From contig JACTAT010000201.1 in assembly GCA_014526335.1 (NCBI GenBank), positions 51,501 through 115,500 of the forward strand: a DNA stretch of 64,000 bases. The letters run 5' to 3'. This DNA comes from Chrysaora quinquecirrha. Its lineage: Eukaryota > Cnidaria > Scyphozoa > Semaeostomeae > Pelagiidae. The translations under genes were made by a program, and so were the position numbers. The notes below the pieces were generated by a model. The model saw only the letters and a list, made by a program, of their open reading frames with translations. It was not told the DNA's origin and did no database searches. Below are positions 43,901-53,683 of the stretch, in pieces (positions within the stretch are counted from its first letter, which is position 1; the number at the start of each line of letters is the position of its first letter).

Positions 43901-44640
43901 GGCAATCAAGTCCAATTCAATCTATCTAAATTTGAAATTGCTGGAAATGAATAAATGACAAATAAAAACAATTGCTGGAAATGAATAAATGACAAATAAT
44001 GTGCTCTATGTATTTATGAAATGCTAAAAATTAATATAAGATGACATTAGAAAAATGTAAGGCATACCCCAATGTTTTCTAAAATTTGGGGAACAAAATT
44101 TTATATCATCTGGCCACCAGGTTGGTTTTGGTAGATCCCAGATTCCTTTGACATGGTGTCCTCCAGTCACTGCATTTGTTAGAAGCCTTTCCAGGTCTTT
44201 TAAAATTATAGTCATTGGATCAATATCTGAAATGCAGATTGCAAAAGGTAATATAATCAACATTAAGAATCTGAAGGCTTATATAACCCAGGTAACCTTA
44301 TGTATATATACCTTTTATGTCAACAATTTCTTGCCTAGTCCTTTTTACCCCACGTTTCTGTCTTTCAGTGACTCCTTGATCTCCATTTCCTTCGGGAAGT
44401 TTCATGTGATAATTACCATTGGACTTAGATATGGCTTCTTCCCAAGTCGTTTTGAATGCTTCACTGGTATTAAATCCATTTACAAGAACTGGGTTTCCTG
44501 GCATATAGAGAATTCATATTTTGAGGCTTGTTGTGAAATTGATTGAGATACGAGTGTAGTCAAAATCAGCAAATAGCAGATTTTTCTTACCTTTAAAAAA
44601 TAGCTCATTTCCAATTTGATATACAAATAGAACTGGTGGT
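37793..44640 (-). CDS. Multi-exon gene with OTU, PHD-like and Ulp1/C48 domains
   Basis: Many short open segments with good splice signals lie in line on the minus strand. From the N-terminal side: 44,298-44,504 and 44,024-44,263 (WDLPKPTWWPDDIKFCSPNF), acidic linker pieces (PELSGMDE twice, at about 42,750 and 43,370), an OTU start at 41,264-41,485, an OTU His segment at 40,150-40,250, a PHD-like finger at 39,735-39,950, and C48 protease pieces at 38,978-39,187, 38,130-38,240 and 37,793-37,929. I cannot fix every exon. A protein joining a deubiquitinase fold, a chromatin-type finger and a SUMO-protease fold is the simplest reading; several adjacent decayed genes are the alternative. KDZ-type elements are known to carry Ulp1 proteases, which fits the convergent KDZ gene. 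Confidence 0.5.
38978..39187 (-). CDS. Ulp1/C48 N-terminal exon
   Basis: The segment ends in LRNGISSATVDFFIR before a GTAACA donor, like the 'WL.....D..I..' opening of Ulp1 domains. A further piece at 38,130-38,240 reads ITVMDSMVSSQSCEPEM, matching the Asp-containing strand of the family. The His motif was not found. Confidence 0.5.
   Translation of the reverse strand: MEYILRYCSNILLKYNSNFKYSCRRVLQYPEPHPEKRPDMFNPAVINLFDINQHLRNGISSATVDFFIR
39735..39950 (-). CDS. PHD-like finger exon
   Basis: It reads ADWIQCSKCKLRYHGVCVGI followed by an FQC, the Trp-Ile-x-Cys-x2-Cys-x4-His-x2-Cys core of a PHD-type finger. Such fingers often read histone tails. It is followed by a possible donor at its 3' side. 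Confidence 0.6.
   Translation of the reverse strand, partial: AESNRAPFCAQIAKLGCIFNGDVEYADWIQCSKCKLRYHGVCVGINPRNFKKNLNLFQCCVPVPVDICKTP
40035..40301 (-). CDS. OTU-type His segment exon
   Basis: The segment contains AFGPLNHYVPLF, the pattern around the catalytic His of OTU cysteine proteases. Confidence 0.5.
   Translation of the reverse strand: MHCQEDVDLFKGLASMCSCQKLDIERIVHVMLVKTGAFGPLNHYVPLFWKGSKKTNKFVILFFCLKNLQNCSLTSMLCTMIKARKLVP
41264..41485 (-). CDS. OTU-type Cys segment exon
   Basis: It reads IPVRSTADGDCLFNSASILL, then ILRLGAVLYGVDHNECY. The D-G-D-C-L-F-x-S pattern carries the catalytic Cys of OTU deubiquitinases. A GTAAAT donor follows 'CYIRE'. Confidence 0.7.
   Translation of the reverse strand: MRLKSLPKDMIPVRSTADGDCLFNSASILLFGTETVSPILRLGAVLYGVDHNECYIREVNTLETFRPFYIILM
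42930..43105. repeat. Low-complexity ATAATCAT-like repeat
   Basis: Imperfect AATCATAAT and CATAATAAT words make up most of this stretch. It lies in a presumed intron of the minus-strand gene. Confidence 0.7.
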
Positions 44641-44687
44641 ACATAACTTTTGTTTTGTTGCACCCACTTCTCTATCTATGAAGTATA

Positions 44688-45858
44688 TGTGCAAAATCGA
44701 GGGTTGCCCCCTTAAAGGAATTGACTATCCCTAGGCTTGAGCTGATGGCAGCTCGCATATTATCAACCTTAATGGATACAGTGTGCAAAGCATTAAGCCA
44801 ACAAGTTAAGATTGAAGGTTGTAGATACTGGTCAGACTCAGAAACTGTGCTTTGCTGGATAAATAATAATGCACAATGGAAACAATTTGTGCAACACAGG
44901 GTAAACGAAATCTTGCAGTTGACAAATAAGGAGGATTGGGCCCATTGTGCAGGCATTTGCAACCCGGCAGACATAGGGTCAAGAGGGGTCCCAGCTAGTG
45001 TTCTTGTTGACAGCTCATTGTGGTGGGAAGGTCCCAAATGGTTAGCACTGGGAAAGGAACATTGGCCAAATAGATCACTTTGCTTTGATTCACAGGAAGC
45101 TGATAAAGAAAAGAAGAAAACGGTAATCAGCTATCATCAGGTATCAGCTATCATTGATATTAATCGGTTTAGCAGCTTAGGAAAACTGATAAATGTGACA
45201 TCATATGTTATGCGATTTATTAAGAACCTTAGGAGTGATGGGCAGGATAGAACGTACGGAATCTTGAATATTACTGAGATTAGGAGTGCGGAATGCGAAT
45301 GGATCAAGGACAGACAGCAGAATCTGCAAAAGATGAAGGAGTATGATTCGCTTAAGGCTCAACTTGGACTTGTCGAAGAAAATAAATTGTTGATTTGTAA
45401 GGGTAGATTAGGAAATTCGGAATTGGAAGCGCAATCTATGTACCCTATAATCTTACCGAGAGATGATGCATTTACTAAGTTTCTTGTGCTTGATTTCCAT
45501 AAACGAGTAGGACATTTGGGAGTTAAGAGTACCTTGGCAGAGCTTCGTACTAGGTTTTGGATTCCCAAAGGAAGGCAGTACGTGAAGAAGATATTGAGTA
45601 AATGTTTACAGTGTATTCGTGATCGATGTAAACCCTATAGCAGGCCGCCAGAAGCCTCATTACCGGCATTTAGAGTTAGGGACGTTCCACCGTTCACCAA
45701 CGTTGGAATCGATTTTGCAGGACCATTGTTCCATAAAGCAAAATCAGGCGATATGGAGAAATGTTATATCGTGCTTTATACATGCTGCACATCTAGAGCA
45801 ATACATCTAGATTTAGTCACTGATCTTACTGGACCGACATTTCTTAGGAGTTTTAGAC
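44688..45858 (+). CDS. BEL/Pao RNase H and integrase N-terminal part, 5'-truncated
   Basis: The frame opens abruptly at the block's internal junction with AKSRVAPLKELTIPRLEL and continues with YWSDSETVLCWI (RNase H) and ICNPADIGSRG. The integrase zinc region follows (FHKRVGHLGVKSTLAELRTRFW, ending KCLQC) and then NVGIDFAGPL (first Asp). It is uninterrupted until the 223-bp repeat ends at 45,858, where Polinton sequence resumes. Joined with 33,187-34,566 it would form the 3' half of one BEL element. Reverse transcriptase and gag are missing. Confidence 0.9.
45636..45858 (+). repeat. 223-bp terminal direct repeat, right
   Basis: Matches 32,964-33,186 with two differences. Confidence 0.93.
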
Positions 45859-45860
45859 AA

Positions 45861-45886
45861 ACCATTAACAGATTATGTATTCAACG
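45861..45886 (+). repeat. 26-bp flanking direct repeat, right
   Basis: Exact copy of 32,937-32,962; beyond it the Polinton gene continues. Confidence 0.9.
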
Positions 45887-46206
45887 CAATCGAAAGAACG
45901 ACTGATGTGGTGGGTGATGAACATTTCCAAGTCAACGCAGAAGGGAAGAATATGTTTATATATTGCTCGTTGTTAGACTATCGTGTAGTTGGAAAAATTA
46001 GCATGCCACTGCTACGCTTCATTCCGTTGAAAATTAACAAGCATGTTATAAATTTTGTGGAATTTGAAAATTTGTTCTACTATCCATTATTATACAACGA
46101 TATCAACGAATTTACTATAAAAGTCTACAACGAGTTGGGAAAAGAGATACAATTCTACAAAACAAAGACAAAATTCTTGCTACACTTTAGAAGGAAACAT
46201 GTATGA
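45861..46206 (+). pseudogene. Penton-like protein 2, 3' part
   Basis: After the repeated 26 bp the frame continues through VVGDEHFQVNAEGKNMFIYC and ends LHFRRKHV at 46,206. The C-terminal beta-rich composition fits the jelly-roll gene begun at 32,294. The next gene's ATG (46,199) overlaps its stop. Confidence 0.65.
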
Positions 46207-46752
46207 TTTCCCAATTTATAAATCAACTCCGTATTTTTACACCTACCAGCGTGGAAGAGGAGTAGATAGTATTTTCAGGAAAGCTGGATCTATTTTAAAA
46301 GAGCTGTCAATGCTGCAATGCCAACAATAAAGAAACAAGGTGTAAAAGCTGCGGAGAAAATTTTGAAACCTGTTTTAGAAGAAGAAGGAGAGAAGGCAGT
46401 CGATCGGATATTAGCTGGTGAGAATGTTGGAGAAGTTGCAAAAGATACTGCCAAGTCTTCTATGAGAGGAATTAAAAGAAAGGCTACTGAAGAAATCGCC
46501 GATGTTGTGAAGAAATCTGTCAAGAAATCGCCTGCTGGTAAGAAATCGCCTGCTGGTAAGAAATCGCCTGCTGGTAAGAAATCGATTGATGGTAAGAAAT
46601 TGACTGCTGGTAAGAAATCGACTGCTGGTAAGAAATCAAGAGTTCGTCCTAAAAGATCTATAAAAGAAAGCACCATGAGAGGGATATTGATACCTAAGCA
46701 GTTGTTGAAGAAAGGAAGAGCTAAGAAACCTAATTTGAAAAAACTTTGTTGA
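46199..46752 (+). pseudogene. Lys-rich virion-type protein with PAGKK repeats, frameshifted
   Basis: The first 43 codons (46,199-46,330) contain STPYFYTYQRGRGVDSIF, a start typical of Polinton/adintovirus pVI/pX-type proteins. A frame change near 46,295-46,320 leads to the second segment (to 46,752). This has amphipathic helices followed by seven six-residue repeats of the type KKSPAGK, KKSIDGK or KKSTAGK (about 46,527-46,637), then a basic tail. The repeats look like histone-H1-type DNA-condensing sequence. The role is inferred. Confidence 0.65.
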
Positions 46753-46780
46753 AGAAACTGTTGAAGAAGAAATTGCAACA

Positions 46781-47848
46781 ATGAGCATAAAGCCAGAATA
46801 TACTGAATGTCCTAGTGAAAGTTTGGATTTATTCTGCCCACCAGTAATTCAAAACGATGTCAAGTATTTTAAAGATCTTGAATATTTTCCACAAACTGCT
46901 GCTCTCAATGCCTCAAAACAAACTGTTGTGTTTGACATTCCTGCTCAGCCTGATCATATGATTGACTTGAATCATTCTTATTTCGTCTCGACTCTAGCTA
47001 TTAAGAGTCGATGGAAGTAATATTGGAAAAACCACTGCAGAATTTGCTGGAGTAATAAATAATATTGGTCAATCCATGTGGAAGCAGATAGAGTTGGTTT
47101 TGAATGACACTCCCGTCACAGAAGCAAATGGAATGTATGCCTACCAATCTTACTTGGAAACAATTCTGATGTTTGATGAAACCAGAGCTAAAAACTATTT
47201 GAAAATGACAAACTGGGTCAGTGATACGATTGGCAAAGAAAATGTTGGTTTTCCAACAACCGCAACGTTAAAAAATCTGGGTTTAAATGCAAGATCTGCA
47301 CCATTTGATGATGTGAAAAGGTTAAAGTGTTGACAAAACCTCATGTTAACATTTGCAATCAAAGCGAATACTTGCTGCCTGGCGTTCGTCTTCAATGGCG
47401 ATTGAGTCCAAACAGTGATGTGTTTTGTTTGATGAGAAAGACTGGAAACACTTCACGTCTGTACATTTCCGAAGTGAAACTGGTGCTTCGCCACATACAT
47501 GTTAAAGATGATGTATTGAAAGGAATTGAAAGAACACTGATGAAAACGAATGCGGTTTACCCAGTCTGTCAACCTCATATGGCAAGCTACTTAATCAATG
47601 CCGCAACAACCAGTTGGGTTCAAGATAATGTGTTCAACGGAAAGATTCCAAACAGATTGTTTTTTGCGCTGGTTGATAATACATCATTCAATGGAGCGGA
47701 TGAAGGAAATCCGTTTGAGTTTGAACATGTTTCTGTTTCTGCCATTCAAGTGACTGTTGACAACAGTTTGATGAACATTGTAATTTTGGGTGGATTTGAT
47801 AGAGTCATTCAAATTGATAGTCATAAAAACATCATTCGAGATTGGTAA
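46781..47848 (+). pseudogene. Major capsid protein (double jelly-roll type), frameshifted
   Basis: Three frames are needed: 46,781-47,020, 47,076-47,333 and 47,327-47,848. Conserved pieces are LFCPPVIQNDVKYF, MWKQIELVLNDTPVTEANG, YAYQSYLETIL and NRLFFALVDNTSFNGADEGN with PFEFEHVSVSAIQVTVD. These match the Polinton capsid protein often annotated in animals as F54H12.2-like. Length of about 350 codons fits. Frame changes lie near 47,015 and 47,330. The protein would form the capsid shell. Confidence 0.8.
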
Positions 47849-47850
47849 TT

Positions 47851-48335
47851 ATGGATGATATAACGATTAATAACTTACTTGTAAAACGTGAAAGCTACCT
47901 CATTTCCATGGTGTATTCGGGAAAGATGAAATCAAAAACATAGACATTCATTCTCTACCTTGTTCATTTATTTTCAATGAAGAAAATTTTACTGGTAAAG
48001 GAACCCACTGGGTAGCTGTCTATATTGCTGATGATGGTCGAGTGGATTTCTATGATTCGTTTGGTGAACCTCCTATGTTGAAAGAATTTCTAGACTTTAT
48101 TAGTCCGTTCAAGCTCGCTTATAACAAGGTTCAAGTTCAATCCTATGAGACTGCTACATGTGGACAACATTGCATATTCTTTCTAATTAATAGAACAAAA
48201 AACGTTTCAATGAACTCAATGGTTAATAAATATTTCAACATTCAAAACAAGTTAGATAACGATTTATTTGTTTACAACTATGTTAAACGAAGATATAATT
48301 TAAGCTTGTTAAAACAATTTGTTACAACAGTTTAG
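47851..48335 (+). pseudogene. Adenain-type cysteine protease, frameshifted
   Basis: The frame starts MDDITINNLLVKR at 47,851 and shifts near 47,900. The rest shows the adenain layout: GKGTHWVAVYI (catalytic His), VDFYDSFGEPP (acidic residue) and SYETATCGQHCIFFL (Gln and nucleophile Cys, both visible). About 160 codons. In Polintons and adenoviruses this enzyme cleaves capsid precursors during maturation. Only one break is seen. Confidence 0.88.
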
Positions 48336-48438
48336 AATAATATTACAACAGTTTAGTTTAGAATATTGTTAAAATAGTTTGTTACAACAGTTTGTTAAAA
48401 CAGTTTAGAATATTGTTACAACAGTTTGTTAAAACAGT
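48336..48438. repeat. AT-rich direct repeats between convergent genes
   Basis: TACAACAGTTT, GTTAAAACAGTT and TTTAGAATATTGTTA words repeat four to five times between the protease stop and the polymerase stop. They could serve as a shared terminator region, but no poly(A) signal pair is obvious. Confidence 0.6.
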
Positions 48439-51400
48439 TCAATCAATGTTTTCTTCTTCGCAGCGTCTTTCTAGCGAATAATGTCCATATGGGAGCGTGT
48501 TAAATCCATCATCAAGAATGTATCTTTTATCGTCAAAGGGATTCAGTGGTGTCTTTTTTCTTTCCGTAGTGTAGATGGTGCGACAGTGTGATTCAATGTT
48601 GCGTTGAATGTGTGCATCCGCTCTCATTTCCATCAAACATTTCACATAATCTTCATGCTTCATTTGCTTCTTCACAACATACTTTTTGACTCCTTTTGCT
48701 TTCTTGATAGTATTTCCATCATTGATTTGGCAGCTATACATCTTTGATCTCAATCCAACAAATTCTTTCATTCTCACACCACCAAGCTCGTCTTTCATTT
48801 TCCCAATAACTTTCTTGTTTCTTGTAGAGTAATTTGGATGTTCTTTATCATATTTGCTGAAATCGAATCCATCTTCGTGATCTTTCAATACTTTATCGAC
48901 TTGATCTTTAGACATTGGTATGTCGTATATGAAACTATCAGTATCCATGTAGCATAACTCAACATTTGGAAGGTTTGGCTTTGCAAAGTTATAGTGGAAA
49001 TCATACATCAATGTTTTGCTTATATCCAATATGCTGAAACCAATATACATTGGTTTGTTGAGTGTAACTTTCCTCTCCTTTTTCTCAACCAAAAGCGTGT
49101 CTTCGTTGATTTTAATTACTCCGTTAAAGTTTGGATTTCTTACCCATTTTCTCGAGACTTCTCCATCAGTACAGATTTCAAAACGTTGATGATTTCGAAC
49201 ATTTTCAATCGTCTTCCCAAACACGGAATTGTTCATCAACTTGAACAGAACTTTCTCAAAGTCGTTTCTTGCATGTGTTCTCTTCTGGGTATTAAAATCA
49301 ATGTATTCTCTCAACCATAGACTTTGCTTGAATTCAATGATTTCATGAACTTTTGTCAGCTTCAAACCCAATTCCAAACACTGCTTCAAATTTCTTTCAT
49401 GCATGAGGTATTCTTCTTTGTTGAATAGATTTGGTATTAGCTTTGGTGTTGACTTAAACTTTTTTCCATTGAAAAGTTCTTCGTGAGCGTTCTTTTGATG
49501 TTCTGATAGCATGTCTTCTTGAACTTGCAATCTTTGCGGCGCCAATGGTAGATCTGCATGATGATCGTGTAATTCGGCTGGATATTCCAAATCGACTTTG
49601 AGAATATAACCAACATCTTCATTCGATCTTGTCAGCAAAGCGTGGATGTCTGTATTTCTGATTTCTTCTTGTGTAAACTGCTTGAAACCACCATACGGCA
49701 TTGGTTGCGACATTGCCCATCCATAGAGATTGTTTGCATCTAGATACATTAGCGTGTTGTTTTCTGTTGATTTAGCATGCCGTGTCACTGCTATCGAGAC
49801 ACCACCACGAATGCCGTCTTCAATCATAAGTAGAATGTCCTTCTTTTCTTCGGATAACAATTCCAGTTTCACACCAGTCATCTTCAGCATCGCATCCCAG
49901 GCCAGCGAAGGAGCAGTTAGATAATGTGCAGGATCGAGTCCGTAGAATTCCAGACTTTGTTCTCTGAACGACTCGAATATATCAGTCAACAGCAACACAT
50001 CAGTTTTCAAGTACAGTTCATGATAATCTTGAAAAGTCTGGCAGTTGAAGTATTGCCAAACCTGTTGAGCATGTTCATAATCTTCATCGCTGATGTCAGA
50101 ATCATTGAGTTTGTTGTAAAATGCTTCTTTCGGTGGTAGAGATGTTTCTTCCATTTTCGCTGCACTGTCCATCCAATCGTAGGGATAAACACCTTTTCTT
50201 GTCAGCAACTCAAATGCTTTCTCAACTTCTTCAGCTTCAGCATCTGTCAAATCTCTCCTTGATGGTATTTTCCAATTTCTATAATCTAGAACATCTTCAT
50301 CTTTTAGCGGGTTTTTACATGCTACACCAGGTTCAAACATTCCTTGGCGTTCTCTTTTCAATTCTGCAACTCTTTCCTGTTCATTTCTCGGTACATCAGG
50401 ATACTGCTGTTGAGTAATCTCATCATGTAGGTAGCCTTTCACAGAGACAAATTGTTCTTTCAGTAGGTTGCTGGCTAGTGTTGCCAAACTTGTACTCAGA
50501 AATGCAAAGGAGTCAATGTATTTGATCCCATGAATATTTCTTTCCTTACCATCTTCATCACATCAGTATGAGCACCAACCTGTGCAGTCATGATCTTTTC
50601 TTTCGAATTGGCAATGATCTTTGTATTTCTGCCTTTCAAATTCTTCAGGACATGATGCATGTCATACCCTTTGAGATTGTGGAAGACGATCGGGATCGTG
50701 TGAGTGTGTGTTTGCTATTATATTCAGATGATTAAAGTTACAATACTTGCAAGCCGGTCCTCTGTATTTCCCAGTAATGTGACAATGATCTTTGACTTTC
50801 TTTCTATCCTTGTCATCAAATAACTGCTTGCAGCAATAGCAGTGTGTAGCCACATCATGTCTTGCGTTTTCTTCGGGTGTCAATCTAATCATCGGCATGG
50901 TTTTCTTGAACACTGCTCGGATTTCTTCATTCAATTCATCTAGTCGATTCATCAACACCTCCATGCAGTCTTCACCAGTATAGCATTCCAACGGTTGTTG
51001 TCATCTATCATTGATTGATTTGACATAAATGCAATAACTGATCGGCTTGTGTTCTTGATAAGCAGCTCTTCTGTTTGAGCTTTCCAGAATGGATTCAGTA
51101 TCTGCATAGATGATAAATGGTAGCCAGCTCTGATGTTTGAAATGTTCAAACTTTAAATCTGTATCTTGAGGATATTCAACAGCTTGAGGGGCCCGACATA
51201 GCTTTTCATGCTTTTCCAATCTTTCTTGATTTGTACATCCTGATAAGCATAGAGGACAGTAAAAACGTTTTCCACCATGTCTGTGACCATCTCGACCTGC
51301 TAAAAGACGACTCAAGTCCTTTATCCAGCAATAGTGGCTCTCACCATCGTCATTGAATATCAATAGCAAATGCACATGTTTTTCACGTTTATTTTCAGTT

Positions 51401-51530
51401 ATTCTTACTGGTACAATTTCACCATCTTCATCCATATAGATGTTGATTGAAATGTTGTTGTTTATTTCAAATGTATCAATCATCTTTTTATCGGATGCTT
51501 TTACTGGATATGTCAATCCTTCACAATTAA
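48439..51530 (-). pseudogene. Protein-primed DNA polymerase B, interrupted and cut by gap
   Basis: From 51,516 downward: a zinc-finger-like CPLCLSGCTNQERLEKHEKLC, exonuclease motif YADTESIL, CYCCKQLF and HCHITGKYRGPACKYCN, then HNLKGYDMHH (exonuclease II region, near 50,680). The polymerase motifs follow: YLDANNLYGWAMSQ (A), KLMNNSVFGKT (B) and YMDTDSF (C, near 48,940). The last 682 codons (48,439-50,487) are open. An in-frame TGA at 50,998-51,000 and frame changes near 50,695 and 50,490-50,560 break the gene. The N-terminus lies in the gap. It would replicate the element's DNA with a protein primer. About 1,025 codons are visible. Confidence 0.93.
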
Positions 51531-52030
51531 NNNNNNNNNNNNNNNNNNNNNNNNNNNNNNNNNNNNNNNNNNNNNNNNNNNNNNNNNNNNNNNNNNNNNN
51601 NNNNNNNNNNNNNNNNNNNNNNNNNNNNNNNNNNNNNNNNNNNNNNNNNNNNNNNNNNNNNNNNNNNNNNNNNNNNNNNNNNNNNNNNNNNNNNNNNNNN
51701 NNNNNNNNNNNNNNNNNNNNNNNNNNNNNNNNNNNNNNNNNNNNNNNNNNNNNNNNNNNNNNNNNNNNNNNNNNNNNNNNNNNNNNNNNNNNNNNNNNNN
51801 NNNNNNNNNNNNNNNNNNNNNNNNNNNNNNNNNNNNNNNNNNNNNNNNNNNNNNNNNNNNNNNNNNNNNNNNNNNNNNNNNNNNNNNNNNNNNNNNNNNN
51901 NNNNNNNNNNNNNNNNNNNNNNNNNNNNNNNNNNNNNNNNNNNNNNNNNNNNNNNNNNNNNNNNNNNNNNNNNNNNNNNNNNNNNNNNNNNNNNNNNNNN
52001 NNNNNNNNNNNNNNNNNNNNNNNNNNNNNN
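51531..52030. other. Assembly gap of 500 N
   Basis: Exactly 500 unknown bases, a usual placeholder for a gap of unknown size. It hides the polymerase start, the right end of the Polinton and the left edge of the second long repeat. Confidence 0.99.
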
Positions 52031-52163
52031 AAGTTGAAATATTGTCAGCACATCTTGCTCAAGCTGGAAAAGGCTAACAATATCAACATCACTGTCTGCC
52101 ATATCTTTAAAAACTTCTATTAAGTGTTTGGCAAGCCCAATTTCCGTTGCAGTACTTGGGTAG
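52031..52163 (-). CDS. Possible host exon, copy 2, cut by gap
   Basis: Same sequence as the 5' half of the exon at 1,075-1,349; the 3' half is lost in the gap. Confidence 0.25.
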
Positions 52164-53683
52164 CTATATCAATGAAAAACTATACTGTTATAAAATTAAC
52201 ATAGATATAACCCAAACATAAATAAATTTAGTTTATAAAAATAACCAACAAGCCCAAAATTCAACATGACTAAACTCAGATATTCTTACCCTTCTTATCA
52301 TTTGACGGACTTTTGCCAGCATGGCTGAGATTTTGTACCATTAACAATCTTAATGAATCAAGCATTTCAGTGAAATTTTGCATATTTACTTGTGTTTTAT
52401 AGGAATGCAACAATTACAACAAAAGTCATTGGAAACAAACCTTATTTTCAATGCATCCTTTTGAATATTTTAGCTCAAAACTTGAAAAAGACTCGTTAAA
52501 GTTTACTCATCTAGCAATGCTAAACCCTTTGAAATAAATATTGAAGAAAGTTGAGAAGTTTAAATATGGGATTCCTGGGAGAAATTGTCAGTCTTGCCTC
52601 TTATCTTTTCGATTTCATGTGTAAATCTGTATTTATGCATCATTTTCTGATACAATTGTTTCTTTTTACCAAAAACATAGTATTTGTAGCTTTTGTGCCT
52701 TTTGCTGCAAAATACTGCATTCTAGAATTTTTGCTAAAAAGTTATACTAGAAAATTTGATACTGAACACCTGAAATATCTATGAAAGTTTCAATACTAGG
52801 CCAGAAAAATATTCTTATTAGAAAAAATGGGTATTTAACTTGAAATAGAATATGCTATAATATGCACAATTCTTGCTTTGTTACTTTGTTCTGTCGTCTG
52901 TTGCTCTGATGAAGGTAGAAACAATGCCTCGTTACAATCGTTTTCCTTATTTTTTTTTATCGCAGACATGTAGGCAGAGATGGTCCTTAACCTACATATA
53001 CATTTAAATTTTAAGAAATTTTCAATAATTAAATTGTTCTAAATTATTCAGTCCAGTTCAAGTTTGAAAAAAATCCTATTATATCTACAAATTCTACAGC
53101 ATTAGGATTGAAAATCTATAACTTTTCTTGAAGTTTCCCAAATCTTCCCACCTCAATCTGCAGGTTATGTGCACTAAGGAGAAGTTTTGCAAAAGAACTC
53201 CTCATAGCAAAATCATCGATTATATCAAGATACGACTTTCAAAATTTTTTTCAAAATTTCATTTTTTTGTTCAGAACTATCTGTTGTCTCATGTTTTCCC
53301 TATTCAAAATGCCTATGTATTTTGTTTTTGATTTTGGATTTTCTACCATATTCTGTAACAACTAGCCAATGCCCATCTCTGACCACTGCCTCATAGAACC
53401 TCTGCCTCAAGGACCTCTGCCTGAAGGACTTCTGCCTTAAGAGCCTCTGCCTCAACAAACCCTGCTTTTCCACTTAGCTCCTAGTTTCTAATCTTGAGTA
53501 TTTGTCCTAGTCCAGGTTCTCTTTTCCTTGTGCCAATCACATTTCTCTTCCTCTGTTTTATTCCAAGGTCCTTAGTCCACAATGATGTTACTAAGTTTCA
53601 AATTAGGTAATCGACAGTAGTTCTCTTTGTCTATGGTCTCTTCCTTCAATAGTCTTGAAATAACTAATCGTCTCCAATCCCAT

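Larger units (their letters stand above)
32963..45860. mobile_element. 12.9-kb composite insertion with 223-bp terminal redundancy
   Basis: The block interrupts a Polinton penton-like gene. It starts and ends with the same 223 bp of a BEL/Pao integrase gene (32,964-33,186 and 45,636-45,858), exactly 12,672 bases apart and differing at two positions. Between them lie, in order, the BEL integrase end, polypurine tract and LTR; a spliced KDZ-like gene; a 117-bp minisatellite; a minus-strand OTU/PHD/Ulp1 gene; and the BEL RNase H-integrase start. Joined head to tail, the BEL pieces form one continuous 5'-truncated element. This is what a circular or tandem 12,672-bp unit would give if opened inside the integrase gene. 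Confidence 0.85.
21790..51530. mobile_element. Polinton/Maverick (adintovirus-like) element, decayed and nested
   Basis: A set of Polinton hallmark genes lies here: a retroviral-type integrase (29,433), an FtsK/HerA-like packaging ATPase (28,584), penton-like proteins (31,069 and 32,294), a capsid protein (46,781), an adenain-type protease (47,851) and a protein-primed DNA polymerase B on the minus strand (48,439-51,530). Small basic virion-type genes and a spliced RING-like gene lie on the left. The left terminus lies somewhere in 21,786-22,135, where short tandem repeats occur. The right terminus is lost in the gap, so terminal inverted repeats cannot be shown. Without later insertions the visible part is about 13 kb. 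Most genes carry frameshifts. Confidence 0.92.

Noticed and set aside
44148..44546. 132-codon plus-strand frame
   Set aside because: It is the antisense shadow of minus-strand exon-like segments with better splice and motif support.
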